From contig OX393576.1 in NCBI GenBank assembly GCA_947652605.1, forward strand, positions 58,194,966 to 58,258,965: a stretch of DNA of 64,000 bases, given 5' to 3'. Below, piece by piece: positions 21,074-32,659 of the stretch. The notes below the pieces were generated by a model. The model did not search any database, had not been told where the DNA came from, and saw only the letters and a list, made by a program, of their open reading frames with translations. The translations under genes were made by a program, and so were the position numbers. Every line of letters starts with the position of its first letter. The first letter of the stretch is position 1. This DNA comes from Elmis aenea. Lineage: Eukaryota > Arthropoda > Insecta > Coleoptera > Elmidae.

Positions 21074-22975
21074 CTAAGGTATTAATTTGCCTTCTGGATC
21101 AAATGTTTTTTTCAACACACTGAAAAAATCGTCTGGCACAAAAGATAGTATGGTGTCAACCCCTTCGCTAATTTGTTTTTCCAGTTGTCTGTTAGCTCGA
21201 CGACTTTCTTGTAAAGCTATGAGAATCGTATCTGTAAAGAATTATGAATCAAGAAATATAATTTCTACAGAAAAATTGACTAGGGTAAGCCATAAGTAGT
21301 TTCGATTTTTGTATATTGTTTTGAAATCCATTTTTCCAATAGGTAAGTATTTTAAACTTATTTAATTTATGTATACAGGGTCCTTCATTAGTGCGTCGGG
21401 CTTTCAAAGCGCCCCGCCCGTGGGAGATAGAAAAAAAAACTTTAATACATAAAACTATTGGTTTGAAAAGATCAACGTCTTAAAATTATTTTCAACTATA
21501 CAGGTTGTCCCATTTTTGCGCTAAAACAAAAACAAAGATTTTCTTAATTGGAACACCCTATATATTTTTAGGTCTTCGGATGTAATTTTTTAACCTCTAC
21601 ATTAATGTCTGTTCACTTTTTGATTTTTTGTCAGTGTTGCCAACTTATAAATTTTTTTCCGAATAATCTGACATAAGCAGGCTTAACTTTAAAAAATCGT
21701 AGTGACCTCGTTTCTTGAAGTTAAGAAATAAGTTTTAGCAATAATAGTAGTCCGGTTAGGAAGCAACATTTTAGTTAAAAAAACATATATATTTAGTGAT
21801 ACATGGTGTTCACAAAATAATGCCATACTTTCCAAACTTCAAAGTGCCATAACTCATTTTTTTCAAATGTAACTACCCTTATTTTATTTCGCTATTCGAT
21901 AACTTTTTTCTTCTCTTCAATTTTTATAGGAGTTGTCCTATGTCTAAACCCCGTGCGTACGGCGTTAGTTTTTTAACGTTTTATAAATTCGGTATAAAAA
22001 CCGTTTTACGTTTCGATATAAGAAAATTTATTCAAATGTCAAGTTGATACTTGCTTACATTTTGGCATTTGTTTTGCATCGGCGCGGCCTACTTCGGTGC
22101 ATAAAAATGCAATTAAATGGCTACTTCTGTAAAAAGTATCCGATTTTCATCTTTTGCGAGGGATGATACATTTCTTCTGTGGCTGCAGTTTCGAAACATT
22201 AGAGAATATCGAGGCGGGGTGCCGCGCGTCTATTGACTCCAAGAAGAAGGCATGATACCGCCTAGGAATCAAAAGACTCGCCGAAAGTTGAGTTTGGACC
22301 ATAGCATGGAATGGTCTTAACTTTGAAAAGCAATCTTTATTTGTTGTTATATTTACGTTTGAAGTTTCAATTTAAAAAAAAAAAAAAAACGAAAAACTTA
22401 TGGTTTACCCTGGTAAATTTATTAAAACATCTGTTCCAAAAATGTTAAAATTTGACGCACAATCTAAGGCAAATATTATATAAGTTTTCTTTAGAATAAA
22501 TATCACAGTTTTTAATAAACGGGCAAGTGCAGTCTAAATTAAAACTCAAATAATACTATTGGATCCTAGGAATTTAAAATTAATTGTGCAATGACCCTTA
22601 GATGTTGCATTTTGGCATAGTATTTAAATCGTTGTAAATATAATTTACCAAATTTATTTAATTTTCTGGTTTAACGTTACACAGGTCACGACAGTAAATA
22701 AAAACGTATTTGAATAATAAATTATAAATTAACTTACCTTTAATTGTGGCACAACCAGAGCTGCAATTGCGTACGTCCAGAATACAGTCAATGCAATCGT
22801 TAACCATTTCGGTTTGGTTTAACAGCGTTGTTATATTTAAGCCTTCGAAATTTATCATATTTGTAGTATTTGCAAGTGTTGTAGGAATCGTATTTTTTTT
22901 CACCTGAGGTTTGGCCAAGACGACACCAACTGCGATGAAGAAAACGAGAAAAGAAATTGTCGTCGAATTCTTCAT
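21074..22975 (-). CDS. Chemosensory-protein-like secreted protein (OS-D/A10 family), two exons
   Basis: Join of exon 1 (22975-22738) and exon 2 (21231-21074), 131 aa. Exon 1 starts 'MKNSTTISFLVFFIAVGVVL', a signal peptide with likely cleavage after 'VVLA'. Four N-glycosylation sequons follow (NTT, NIT, NQT, NCS), then 'NDCIDCILDVRNCSSGCATI'. The donor is AAAG|GTAAG and the acceptor TTTACAG, giving a phase-1 intron of about 1.5 kb. Exon 2 contains 'ANRQLEKQISEG', 'LSFVPDDFFSVLKK' and 'TFDPEGKLIP', matching the C-terminal core of insect chemosensory proteins, small soluble ligand carriers. The family has four conserved cysteines. The first two are present (spacing 6), the exon 2 pair is replaced by Arg and Asn, and two extra cysteines lie in exon 1. 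The TAG is about 20 codons earlier than in the paralogous exon at 3666-3883. The start is the first ATG after a TATA box. Family assignment is by pattern and is fairly sure; function is inferred. Confidence 0.72.
21280..22413 (+). mobile_element. Mariner remnant in the chemosensory intron (right arm)
   Basis: Ends 'ctagggtaagccataag' (21280) and 'cttatggtttaccctgg' (22413) match the left-arm mariner in inverse orientation. Only the transposase C-terminal part (about 22140-22260, plus strand) is shared. The rest (about 21375-22080) differs and contains fragments resembling other TIR elements ('cagggtccttcatt'). Confidence 0.6.
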
Positions 22976-23023
22976 GTTGCTTGTTTGTGTGTACATACAA
23001 TACCTTCCATACTGTCTTAGTGC

Positions 23024-23030
23024 TTTTATA
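23024..23030 (-). promoter_or_regulatory. TATA box of the chemosensory gene
   Basis: TATAAAA on the minus strand, about 50 bases upstream of the ATG at 22975. It is followed about 25 bases later by 'agacagtatgg', where transcription could start. It supports the exon 1 start choice. Confidence 0.6.
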
Positions 23031-23460
23031 GCGATTTGAAATTTTTCTTGACGCACTACCTTGATAAATATGTATTTTTTTTTTAATTATTCACTTTACG
23101 TGTTCAAAAATCATAAATATTTTACAGATACATAGCAATTTTAGTTTGCTAGGGATTTTCTATCAGCAACCTTCAAACTGTTTTTTAATTGTGTAAATGT
23201 AGATAATAATTTTGTCTTCATTATCTTACTCTTACGACCTAGAAATAAATTTAAATAACTTATGGATATGCAGGGTAAATGTTTTAACGTGAAGAAAATT
23301 GGGATATCGAAAACCATTAGAGTTTGGACGATGGTTAAATTAGTAAAGAAATGTGCAAAATTTTTGTATTTTTGTCAATAAATATTGCATAAAATATTTT
23401 TTTACATTTTATAGAGCTGTAAAAATTGGTTTTATTTCATTTTTTTATTGCACAAAAGAC
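23031..23460. other. Upstream region of the chemosensory gene, no other gene
   Basis: AT-rich sequence without recognisable coding or element borders. Any enhancer for the gene would lie here, but no motif is distinctive. Confidence 0.5.
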
Positions 23461-24490
23461 TGATCCATGAAATTAATTAAACTCAATACGTATGTAGATA
23501 TCGTAACATTATACATCCCTGACAGACTACAGACTACAAGAAAATGAATATTCCGACTTGAAGGAGATAAAAGCAGGCGTACCACAGGATAGCGTCCTTG
23601 GTCCTGTCCTTTATCTTTGATACGCAAGTGATAAACCAGTACTAGAAGAAATTACTGTAGCCACATTTGCAGCCGACACTGCACTATCTGCAGTAGGCAA
23701 AGATCAGGAATCATCTACTCACTAGAGGCAGGGGTTCTTAACCAGGGGTCCGCGAGTTCTGATGGGAAAAACTAATTTATTAAGTTTTTTGTTACTAACT
23801 TCTAAATGAAATCTAGATTTCATTTACTTATACATTAAATTAGAATAGTATTAGCTGTATCGGTGGTCCTAAATCGAAATAATAAATATTTTCTTATATC
23901 AATGCAGTTGTTAAACATTTTGAAAAAATCTTTATTCTGAGACGGGGTCCACGGCATTCACCTGACTGGCAAAGGGGTCCATGGAACAAAAAAGGTTAAG
24001 AACCCCTGCACTAGAGAGTTGCAGACATCCAGTAACGTAATGCTCAACTGGACCAAACAATGGAAAATTAAGCCTACGTCCATGTCAACTTAACACGTAA
24101 AAAGATAATTTATTAATATTAATGGGACTATAGTGCCATATGAAAATCAAGCAAAATATCTTGGCATGACCCTTGACCGCAAAATTAAGATGGAAAGAAC
24201 ATGTTAAAAAAAAAAAAAATGAACTAAATCTAAAATACAGACAGTACTTCTGGCTTCTTGGAAGATATTCCAAATTATCATTATTATAATAAGATCCTAA
24301 TATACAAACTGGTCCTGAAACCGGTGTGGCTTTATGGTATTCAACTGTGGGGCTGTTCGCTGGACAGCAATATTACATCTGTCCAGACTTTCCAAAACAA
24401 AGTGCTACGTAATATGGTAAACGCCCAATGGTACGTCCACAACAGTGACCTTCATGGAGATCTTGGTATACCAATTGGAGGTTTTTAACG
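23461..24490 (+). pseudogene. Jockey-clade LINE reverse transcriptase fragment 1
   Basis: Plus-strand translation gives 'EIKAGVPQDSVLGPVLYL' and 'ITVATFAADTA' (catalytic FADD altered to FAAD) before an 8-bp-duplicating hAT MITE (23728-24008). It resumes with 'LNWTKQW'-like sequence and ends 'LKPVWLYGIQLWGC', 'FQNKVLRNMVNAQWYV' at 24488. Jockey RT C-terminal modules are in the right order, with frameshifts and stops. It is a dead 5'-truncated copy. Confidence 0.8.
23728..24008. mobile_element. hAT MITE inside Jockey fragment 1
   Basis: Terminal repeats 'caggggttcttaacc' and 'ggttaagaacccctg' with perfect 8-bp flanks 'cactagag' (23720-23727 and 24009-24016). Interior is AT-rich and non-coding. 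Confidence 0.88.
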
Positions 24491-24868
24491 TTTTTGGGAA
24501 ATATCAAGATCACTCTAAAATGTTGATTTTTACCAAAACATTTTCAAGAGTACCTATACATATTTTTAATAATTTTAAAGAGTTGTAAAAACGATTTTAG
24601 GCCGTTTTTAATTAAAATAAAGATAAACATGCATTGTTTAGGGAGGGTTAGGGTGTGTTTATCATTTTTACAAAATAAGAAACGTTTGCAAAAGTTTTGA
24701 ACTTTTGTTTAAAAAATATTGAGTGTGTACACTTATGTACAGACGGTATTTTTAAAGGTTTTTAAATGTATAAAAAATGGTTTTACTTATTAAAACTAAT
24801 GCATTGTTTAATATTCAAATTCAAATATTCCTTTATTTTTAATTTTGTAATAAAGTACAAGACATATC

Positions 24869-25485
24869 CAGGGTGTCCCCGTTATCACCGCGAATATTTT
24901 AAGTGGTGATAGAGGACCTTTTTCTAAGAAAAAATTTCAAGTAAAATTTTTTCCTTAAATCAAATGCTAAGCTGATATCAACACTAACTTGATTTTTTTA
25001 CACGTCTGCATTTATAAGACTCTGTAGCCAAAAATATCAATTTTATCGTAAAATATCTTTAATCTTTTTAATAGAGCATGAAATTCTCTACAAAATTAGT
25101 TTTATTTATTTTTTGTCTACAGGCAATGGTTTGAGAGTTATAAAGCAGTTTGTACAAAAAAATGTAAAAAATTTACAAAATTTAATTGTTTCTTAGACTT
25201 TGCAACCGCTGTATCTTTAAAACGAAAGGTTGTACAAAAAAACCGACGGCCCATACCGGATACCAAATTTTATTCGCTACAACTTTGGTCAAGTGAATTT
25301 TTTTGAAAATCCAACCGATTTTCCGGAAAAGCTGAAAATAAGGAATAGAGTGCAAAAACCAAATTTCCTACAAATATTGTTTTGTATTTAAAAATGCTTT
25401 AAAAGCATTTGTCTAAGTTAAACTTCTTTGTAGCTCTTGCCGTTTGCGAGATCCCAATAGTGGCCCCTCTACGTGGACCACCTTG
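24869..25485. mobile_element. Probable mariner-type MITE
   Basis: Left end 'cagggtgtccccgttatc' and right end 'gtggaccaccttg' form weak TIRs. The right end is inverted-homologous to 43468-43560 ('cgtaaacggcaagagctaca'), showing a dispersed family. Borders are less certain than for other elements. Confidence 0.5.
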
Positions 25486-27032
25486 TATAAACTGGTGATA
25501 ATGTTTGGTTAAAATAGAAAATGTTAATACAAACCAAAGTTTTTTTTTTTTTCGTTAAATTACCTCCAGAAACCTTTAAACTGGGTAGAATTTTACGAAA
25601 TTATGTATGTGTCTGCAATGAACTCAGATAATAAAAAGCAAATGCTAAGCTGAATTTGCCTAATAAGCTGATAAATATTAATGTTAGTAGCAATTTGTGA
25701 TAATCCGAAAAAAAAAGGTGGTGTTGCTTTTTTCTTGGAAGGTCGATCTCCCTAAACACCTCATATTTAAAAATCTACAAATGGACTAAGGCAGTAACGA
25801 AGTTATTGTAATTAATTGCAACAAAAATGTATGGGTATTGTTTATCTTCACATCACCTTTACTGTTTCTTTGAGGCTTTAGCCTATCCTAAGACTTAAAG
25901 ATAGTCGGACAGTCGATAATACCGATATAATTTTGAACAGTGATAAATTGTTAAATATTTATACTAAGGCCCGATTGCACAAAGTATAATTTGGTGTTAA
26001 CATAGGTAGGTACACGTTAATGCCTTAAACTACGCTATATTAGTGCAATTAGATTGACTGTTGTAAAATTTGTTTGTCAACACATTAAAAATTTTTTTTA
26101 ACGTCAGAATTAATTTACTTGCCTTTTTTAAATTTTTTAAAATAAATTATCATTAAAGAATAATTCTAAAATGTAAATTTTGAAGTACAACATTTTTCAG
26201 ACGTCAATTTTAGGTTTCAGAACGTGTCTTCGGTGCAGGGACACCAGGCAAATAGCAAAGCTAAAGTAGAACAATTTATTTTCTTTTTTTTTCAATATCT
26301 AGTTACAAAATATGTCAATATTCAAATATTACAAATTAAAGTGCAAAAAATTAAATTTTACAAAAGTTGTAATAAATACAAAAACATTTTGTAAGCAATT
26401 TACTTCATCAGTAGTCCAAATAGTATCACTTCGTAATAGCCTTTGTGTTATGGTATTTAGATCAACGTAATCATCGCTGCTCCACATAATTATCTTCTTC
26501 ATCCCCAATTGGATCGGAGTAAAAAATACCATAATTTTCGTTATTTTCTAGAATTTCATTGGCGAAGACATTTTCATTTTATTCTTCTCCAAACTCATCC
26601 TCAGACGGTATTTCTTCTAAAACTCAATTGAATTCGTCTTTAGTCATTTTTTCCAAATTGCAAACTGAGAATATTTTTTTAGCTATAATAAAAATAAAGA
26701 TAGGTACCCTTTGCCTTGTGTCTCCAGTATAAGGCCACCAACTTTACATGTGAAATCTAATTGTTCTTTTGGCCAAATGATCATTAGCATGATTTGTTTT
26801 TAACTAATTTATTTAAAAACTTATCTGCCATAACCGTATTTACAACAAAACTTTCGCGAAAATAAGTTTTCAAACACAAGGGGTATGATAACACGTGGTT
26901 TTGCTATCAAATAATGTTTTTTGCAGGTTTGTTGGACACAAAAATGTTTCCATATTGAGCATCAATTATTGAAGCACTACCACAGCACTTTTACATAAAA
27001 CCAAGAACATTCAAATCGGTAAAGAAATCCGG
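25486..27032. other. No recognised gene
   Basis: A minus-strand stretch at about 26440-26650 reads like an acidic coding remnant ('EIPSEDEFGEE'), reminiscent of piggyBac N-termini, but has stops and no supporting ends. Nothing else is recognised. Confidence 0.5.
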
Positions 27033-27282
27033 AACAGGGTGAAGTTCCCCCTAAGGTCAGTTTTTTATTTATAACGGAAGAACTTAAATTTCTTGAAGCA
27101 CAAAGAGGCACTAACGAAGCACTAAGGAGCCTTGGCATCAAGATAATTAAATGTAGTGAAAAAGTCCGGGATAGCGTCAAGTTGTCCTGTAGTTCAGTTT
27201 TTTATTTATAGCGGAACAACGGTTAATCGAAATTAAAAAATTCTTGAAACACAAAGAGGCACTAACGAAGCACTAAGTAAAA
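27033..27282. repeat. Diverged tandem duplication, about 125-bp period
   Basis: Both copies contain 'cagttttttatttata' and end 'aggcactaacgaagcactaa' (around 27123 and 27280). The second has an extra segment after 'gcggaacaac'. Confidence 0.8.
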
Positions 27283-28219
27283 AAAAATATAGCAACATTT
27301 GTGCTTTCCAAGTCCGGGCCAACTTCACGGACCTCGTTAATACACTTGTTTTCTAAAATAATTAGGAGAGATATTATACAACTTTTAAAATTTTACCATT
27401 GAAATTACTACGTTGCGTGATTCAATTCTACACTCTGCATATTGTGTATTAATAAGTTCCTATTACTGTAGTAAATTTCATATTAAATAAATATATTTAT
27501 TACTAATATAAGTCTGAGAAAAACTGATCTTGAACTTCAGACATCAAAACTTAAGAACTTTTGTATCATACAATCCAACGCTACTGTATATTTTATATTT
27601 ACTTTAACAACCATCTATTTAGACACATAACATAAATATTTGAGATGTTAAATAGCACATTTCTTTGATCCACCTTTTACATCAGCATAATTCTTTATAA
27701 TTTAGTAATAAATGTAGCTATTACTGAATAAGTCGTTAATATGCATGAATTTAATATATGCTCAAATACGTAAACTTTTTTATAAGGTAATATTATAAAC
27801 GAAATGAAAAACTGTTTGTTTAAAACCTCAATTCGTGTTTTTGCTGCATGAAAGGGAAGACGCAAAACCGAATATAATATTACATGCGTTATCATTAAGA
27901 ACGTTTACCAGAATTTTAATAAGTTTTCAGTTAAATTTATTCTAGAGATATTTTACCGAGCAAACATGCACTTCTATTTTTAAGTACGGAATTTAATTAG
28001 CAATATAATTTCATCCTCGGAACTTTTCGTGTAATTAGAATGATGAAGTGGAACAAACTTCTCGCTGCATTTAGTAAAATATTTAATACATAATTCACTA
28101 AAAGTAACCACGTTCAGCAAATTTGACTAACTTTCAACATTTAAATTAGATTTGAACTGAGACAATGTTCAACAGAACGTATACTTCCTATGGAAAGTAG
28201 AAGTTAAGAAATTTTCTTA
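27283..28219. other. No recognised gene
   Basis: AT-rich sequence. Short ORFs on the minus strand match nothing recognisable. Confidence 0.6.
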
Positions 28220-28221
28220 TA

Positions 28222-28986
28222 CAGTGTCTCCAAATCCAAAAGGAATGGAATATGCTATATACATATCTCAGTAAATATGCACTTTAGGGAAAAAAGTTTT
28301 GAATAAAAGTTGTTTGGTACTTAGTTTTCCATCATAAGACCAAATTAAATTTTTGTTTTCGAATAACAAACGCGCAATGAAAAACAATTGAATTTTTTTT
28401 AAATGGCAAAGTAGCCCAACATTATACTCATTTAGATAGAGATTTTTTTTCTTTTCAATGATAGGGTCACCTTAAAAATTAAGTTTATGCTAAGAAGCCG
28501 GAGAATATCAAAAATTTAAGAGATCGTATCAGAACAATTACACCTGAAATGGTTGGGAATGTTATAAACGGGTTTAAAAACCGAGTTTATCATTGCCAAG
28601 CTGTAAGTCGTTCACAGTTTGAACTCTTTGTATTGTAGATTTCGTTAAAAAAAATTAGTTCTTATGATGTTTTTGTTAGAAATAAATACTAATCAATTAA
28701 AATTATTTTTGCGTTTTTCTCATAAAGTTGCTTAAGTAAGGGGTACTAAAGTTTTGCATCATTGAAAAGAGAAAAAAATTCTCTATCAAATGTGTGTAAT
28801 ATAGGGGTACCTTGTCATTTAAAAAAATTTAATTGTTTTTCATTGCGCTTTTGTTATTCTAAAAAAAAAACAATTTTGTCTTATGGTGGAAAACCAAGTA
28901 CCAAACAACTTTTATGCAAAACATTTTTCCCTAAAGTAAATATTTACTGAGATATATAGCATATTCCATTCCTTTTGGACACACTG
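28222..28986 (+). mobile_element. Mariner-derived element with long inverted ends
   Basis: Ends 'cagtgtctccaaatccaaaa' and inverse 'ccttttggacacactg', flanked by TA (28220-28221, 28987-28988). Inverted homology runs about 250 bp inward from each end. The middle keeps a transposase C-terminal relic. Confidence 0.85.
28490..28639 (+). pseudogene. Mariner transposase C-terminal relic
   Basis: Plus-strand translation reads 'KPENIKNLRDRIRTITPEMV', continuing to 'GFKNRVYHCQAVS', matching the tail of mariner/Tc1-type transposases after the catalytic domain. The rest of the gene is deleted. Confidence 0.65.
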
Positions 28987-29377
28987 TATATTGAAATTAT
29001 GTATAAGCACATCTACTAAAACACTTTTAACAAGAAATATATTTCCTTTATACGTTTTTTAGATGTCAATGACAGGATCAATTGTCTGCGGTATCATTTA
29101 TTAGACTTTATAGTATTGTTGTGTAATTCGATAGTCTTTGTAGTAATAATTATTGCAAAATTTAAGAATATTGAGAAATTTTACATGTTGAGATGCTACA
29201 ATCTTTGCCATAAAACTGTTAAGAAGCTGAGCGTATATACATAGAGAATTTAAACAAGATAATTATTACTTCATTTTCGTTTGGGGTCCAATGGACCCGG
29301 CCCGTAGACGCAGGGTTAATTTTATATTATAACCCCGGGCGCTAGGCGCTACACTTATTTAGAATAATAGTGCTGTA

Positions 29378-29959
29378 TTACATGGATAACACAACACCAT
29401 AGGAATATAGTTAAGACAATGTTGCCGACATGTACAACGTGCCTTTTTAAACCTATCTCTTTCTACATCATGTGGACCATATATGCGCTATCTTTGTTTT
29501 GGCCCCGGGTCCGCTGTCATCGTAGCGCAATCTTTGATCTAAAAGTGCAACCGTGATAATAACTGTAACGTACTTCCTACCTAGCCTATTCTAGCGACTG
29601 ACGCGTGAATGACATTTAGAATTTTTTGCTTTTAAAATCGTCGTTTAATTGAATCAATTGATTCTAATAAGCGGTGTTTACTGTACTTCAATAAAACTTG
29701 CTAAGTCTGATCTAATGTTATTGTATCCTCCCATATTTGACACGGAAACATCCTAGTACATTGCATCTACTAGTAGTTCAAATAACGCTTTAGTTCAAAT
29801 TTTGCGCGTAACCATAGTAACGCACACGATTTTACTCGATGGGGCCGGAAAGCGAGATAGAAATATACTTTCATATGTGTTAGAAGGAGATGCAGTATAA
29901 TTGTATGTCTGGGATATGTGTACAACATAGTTGCATTGTGGTAGTGTTATCCATGTAGT
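29378..29959. mobile_element. Possible TIR element
   Basis: 'acatggataacac' at 29379 is mirrored by 'gtgttatccatgta' at 29946-29959. Weaker inverted similarity continues inward ('atctctttctac' against 'agatagaaatat', and paired 'ggcccc' segments). No target duplication is clear and there is no gene. Confidence 0.5.
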
Positions 29960-31057
29960 TTATATGATCTAAGGCTGTAATAAGTTGTTTAGAATTCAAA
30001 ACTAAGACCAAATATAGAATATCGTTTTTTTAATTAAGCGCTCTTACTAAAGTCAACTAAATGAACTCGTCCCTAAACCCAACTCATATAATTTACAAAA
30101 AAAAAGACTCAAACAAATTTATATTCGGGAGGAGTAACGACCCTATCCACTTCAAAAGTTATTGAGTAATAACTAACTTTAAGTACTTTTTCCAGATTTT
30201 ATTGTACCTTTTTAAACTTGTAATACTCGCACTTAATTATTACGGCCATTTTGTGAAACAGCGAAACGTTTATTAACTACAGAGTGGGCTGTTAAATCGT
30301 AATAGTGTAAAGTAGGAGTATTCTTGGAAGCTTTTTACGTTACTGGTCCTACCACTTATCGATTTTGCATAAAAAATAATGTTATACTGCTAAATTTCAA
30401 ACTGCGAACTGACTGAAACTTATACAAAATTAAAAGAGACCGCCAGACAGATTTAGACTTGATATAGCAGAGAGACTCTCGACATAAATGGATTCACAAA
30501 AAGATGTAATTTGGTACTTTTCTTGAAACCAAAGAGAATAATAAACCAGTTTATCTTTTTGACAAACAAAACTAAAGTTTGGAATAGCTTTCGGTATGTT
30601 TTTCACATAAATAAATATTTTGTTAAGTGTAGGTACTCTTTTCCATTAGTTGCTGTTGACGTAATTACAATAAGGGAAGTTGCTTAAATATTTAATTTCG
30701 TTACTATTTCAACAATCTTTAATTTTACGATTTTAATGGTGAAATTAATATTTTGGTGTGTTGTGTCATGAAACGACCCCTCTGATTTGACCCTTCGTCT
30801 GTCTCCTTTGAGGAGAGGCAATCTTTTCTTTTATGATTTAATCGTAACGTCAATCATTCTATTATGTTTTCTTACAAGTTAATCTTCCAAAACGAATATT
30901 TCGTTATTTATTCATTTCCCAGCCTCGCAAATTTTGTGCTAACCGTTAAACCTAGGTGATGTTTTGAAGATATTATAAGTCAAATGGTTATTATGTGAAA
31001 AAATCTAATTGCGTCTAAAAGTAATTTGAATTATGCCTTACGTAAAGTACAATTAAA
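29960..31057. other. No recognised gene
   Basis: AT-rich stretch in which I see no coding region or element ends. Confidence 0.6.
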
Positions 31058-32132
31058 CAGGGTGGTCCACTTTTTTGTAGCAGGACTTTAATAGTCGATA
31101 CAAAAACTGATTTTAAAGCGAATATTCTATGTCAACATGGGTCCATAAACAATTCATTTTAGAACAGGGTGATAAAACTTTCTAAAAAACATCGATAATT
31201 TTTAACAGTTTCCCAGTCAGTTGGTATATTTAAACCAAACTTTGTACACAGCACCACCTTAAAGGTTACCACATTCGGTAAAAATGTTAAGCCCCACAAG
31301 CAACCAGTGGCGGAGTTGTAGGGGTTCAGTTTCAATAAATTTTATAAAAAAACTAGTACGGCGCTGTGCAAAATCAAACACGAACTTGCTTATGGGTAGA
31401 ATAATTTATTCTAAACTAAAAGTGTCTGTTGACTTTTCTTCGTATCTGTCACCGTTCGGCGCGAAATTTGATTTATTTTACTATTCTCGCGAAAAATTTG
31501 CTAATAAATTCGATCTAAAAATATCGCGAAAGGCAAAAAAATTCAAGTTCCAGAGTAAATGCTTAAAAGGTGGATCATTAATCTTTAATTTAGCTGAACT
31601 TCTTCCCTAATTATTAGCATGTTCTGTTATTAAAACTGCAAAAATCGGTGATTACTTCTTTATTTTGATGTTTTTAGATCGAATTTATGAGCAAATTTTT
31701 CGCGAGAATAGTAAAATAAATCAGATTTTGTGCCAAACAGTGACAGATACGAAGAAAAGTCAAAAGGCACTTTTTATTTAGAATAAAATGCTCAACTCAA
31801 AAACAAGTTCAAGTTTGATTTTGAACGGGACCGTACTCGTTTTTTATAAAATTTATTGAAACTGAACCCTTTAACTCCGCCACTGGTTGCTTGTGGAACT
31901 TGACATTTTCATTGAATATAGTAACCTGAAAGGTGGTGCTGTATACCAAATTTGGTTTAAATATATCAACTGGTTGCGAAACGGTTAAAAATTATCGATA
32001 TATTTTAGAAAATTTTAATACCCTGCATCTTTAAAAGTGTTTATGGACCCATGTTGACATGGAATATTCGCTTTAAAATCAGTTTTAGTATGGACTATTA
32101 AAGTCCTGCTACAAAAAAAGTGGACCACCCTG
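31058..32132. mobile_element. Palindromic MITE, about 450-bp arms
   Basis: Starts 'cagggtggtccacttttttg' and ends with the inverse, followed by TA; the left flank is AA, a mutated TA. Arms match through 'tgacatggaatattcgcttt' and 'gcggagtt'. The 108-aa ORF at 31284 is part of an arm and not credible as a gene. Confidence 0.88.
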
Positions 32133-32639
32133 TATAATATACACGGTGAAGCATCACTTACTATAATTATCTCATCAAAAATATCCAAAAACACTTTAAT
32201 TTACATTGTTTAGTAGAGTACTATTTTTATTTAAATATGCAAATCATGATTATAATATGATATATTACGATAATGTACTCATTAATTTTACTATGCCGCC
32301 TGACCAAGGGTTAAAATTATTTATATTGCCTATATAATGCGTCAATACTTCAAGGAATAATTAAAGAATATTAACATCTGTAAGTTTCATTTGTAGACCC
32401 AATACTTCTAGCAAAAAGGTAGCCTCTACAAACTATAACAATAAGATTTAATTTGTCATTTTAAAAATTGTACTTCTGCAAGTCTACTTAAGTAGGTGTC
32501 ATATGAAATGCAAACATTTTAAAATTAAAACCTGTGAAGACCATGCAAACCATAATTAATAAGTATGGCTCTTACGTTTTTGCTCTTTGTCCCATTTTAA
32601 TTAAATATCGGCAATTTTTCAATTACTTTAAATTGTTTT
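32133..32639. other. No recognised gene
   Basis: AT-rich spacer between two mobile elements. Confidence 0.6.
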
Positions 32640-32659
32640 ATTCTTGAGGCTTTCGCGGC

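Larger units (their letters stand above)
20513..22597 (-). repeat. Right arm of the inverted duplication
   Basis: Reverse complement of the backbone of 373-4283. It contains the functional-looking chemosensory exon 2 and its intron, a mariner remnant and a 138-bp hairpin insertion, and it lacks the 1059-bp MITE. Confidence 0.9.

Noticed and set aside
26329..26532. Minus-strand ORF with acidic upstream remnant as a piggyBac N-terminus
   Set aside because: Resemblance is only compositional; no TTAA-flanked ends or further transposase motifs were found.
31284..31610. 108-codon ORF as a gene
   Set aside because: It lies wholly in one arm of a palindromic MITE and has no domain.
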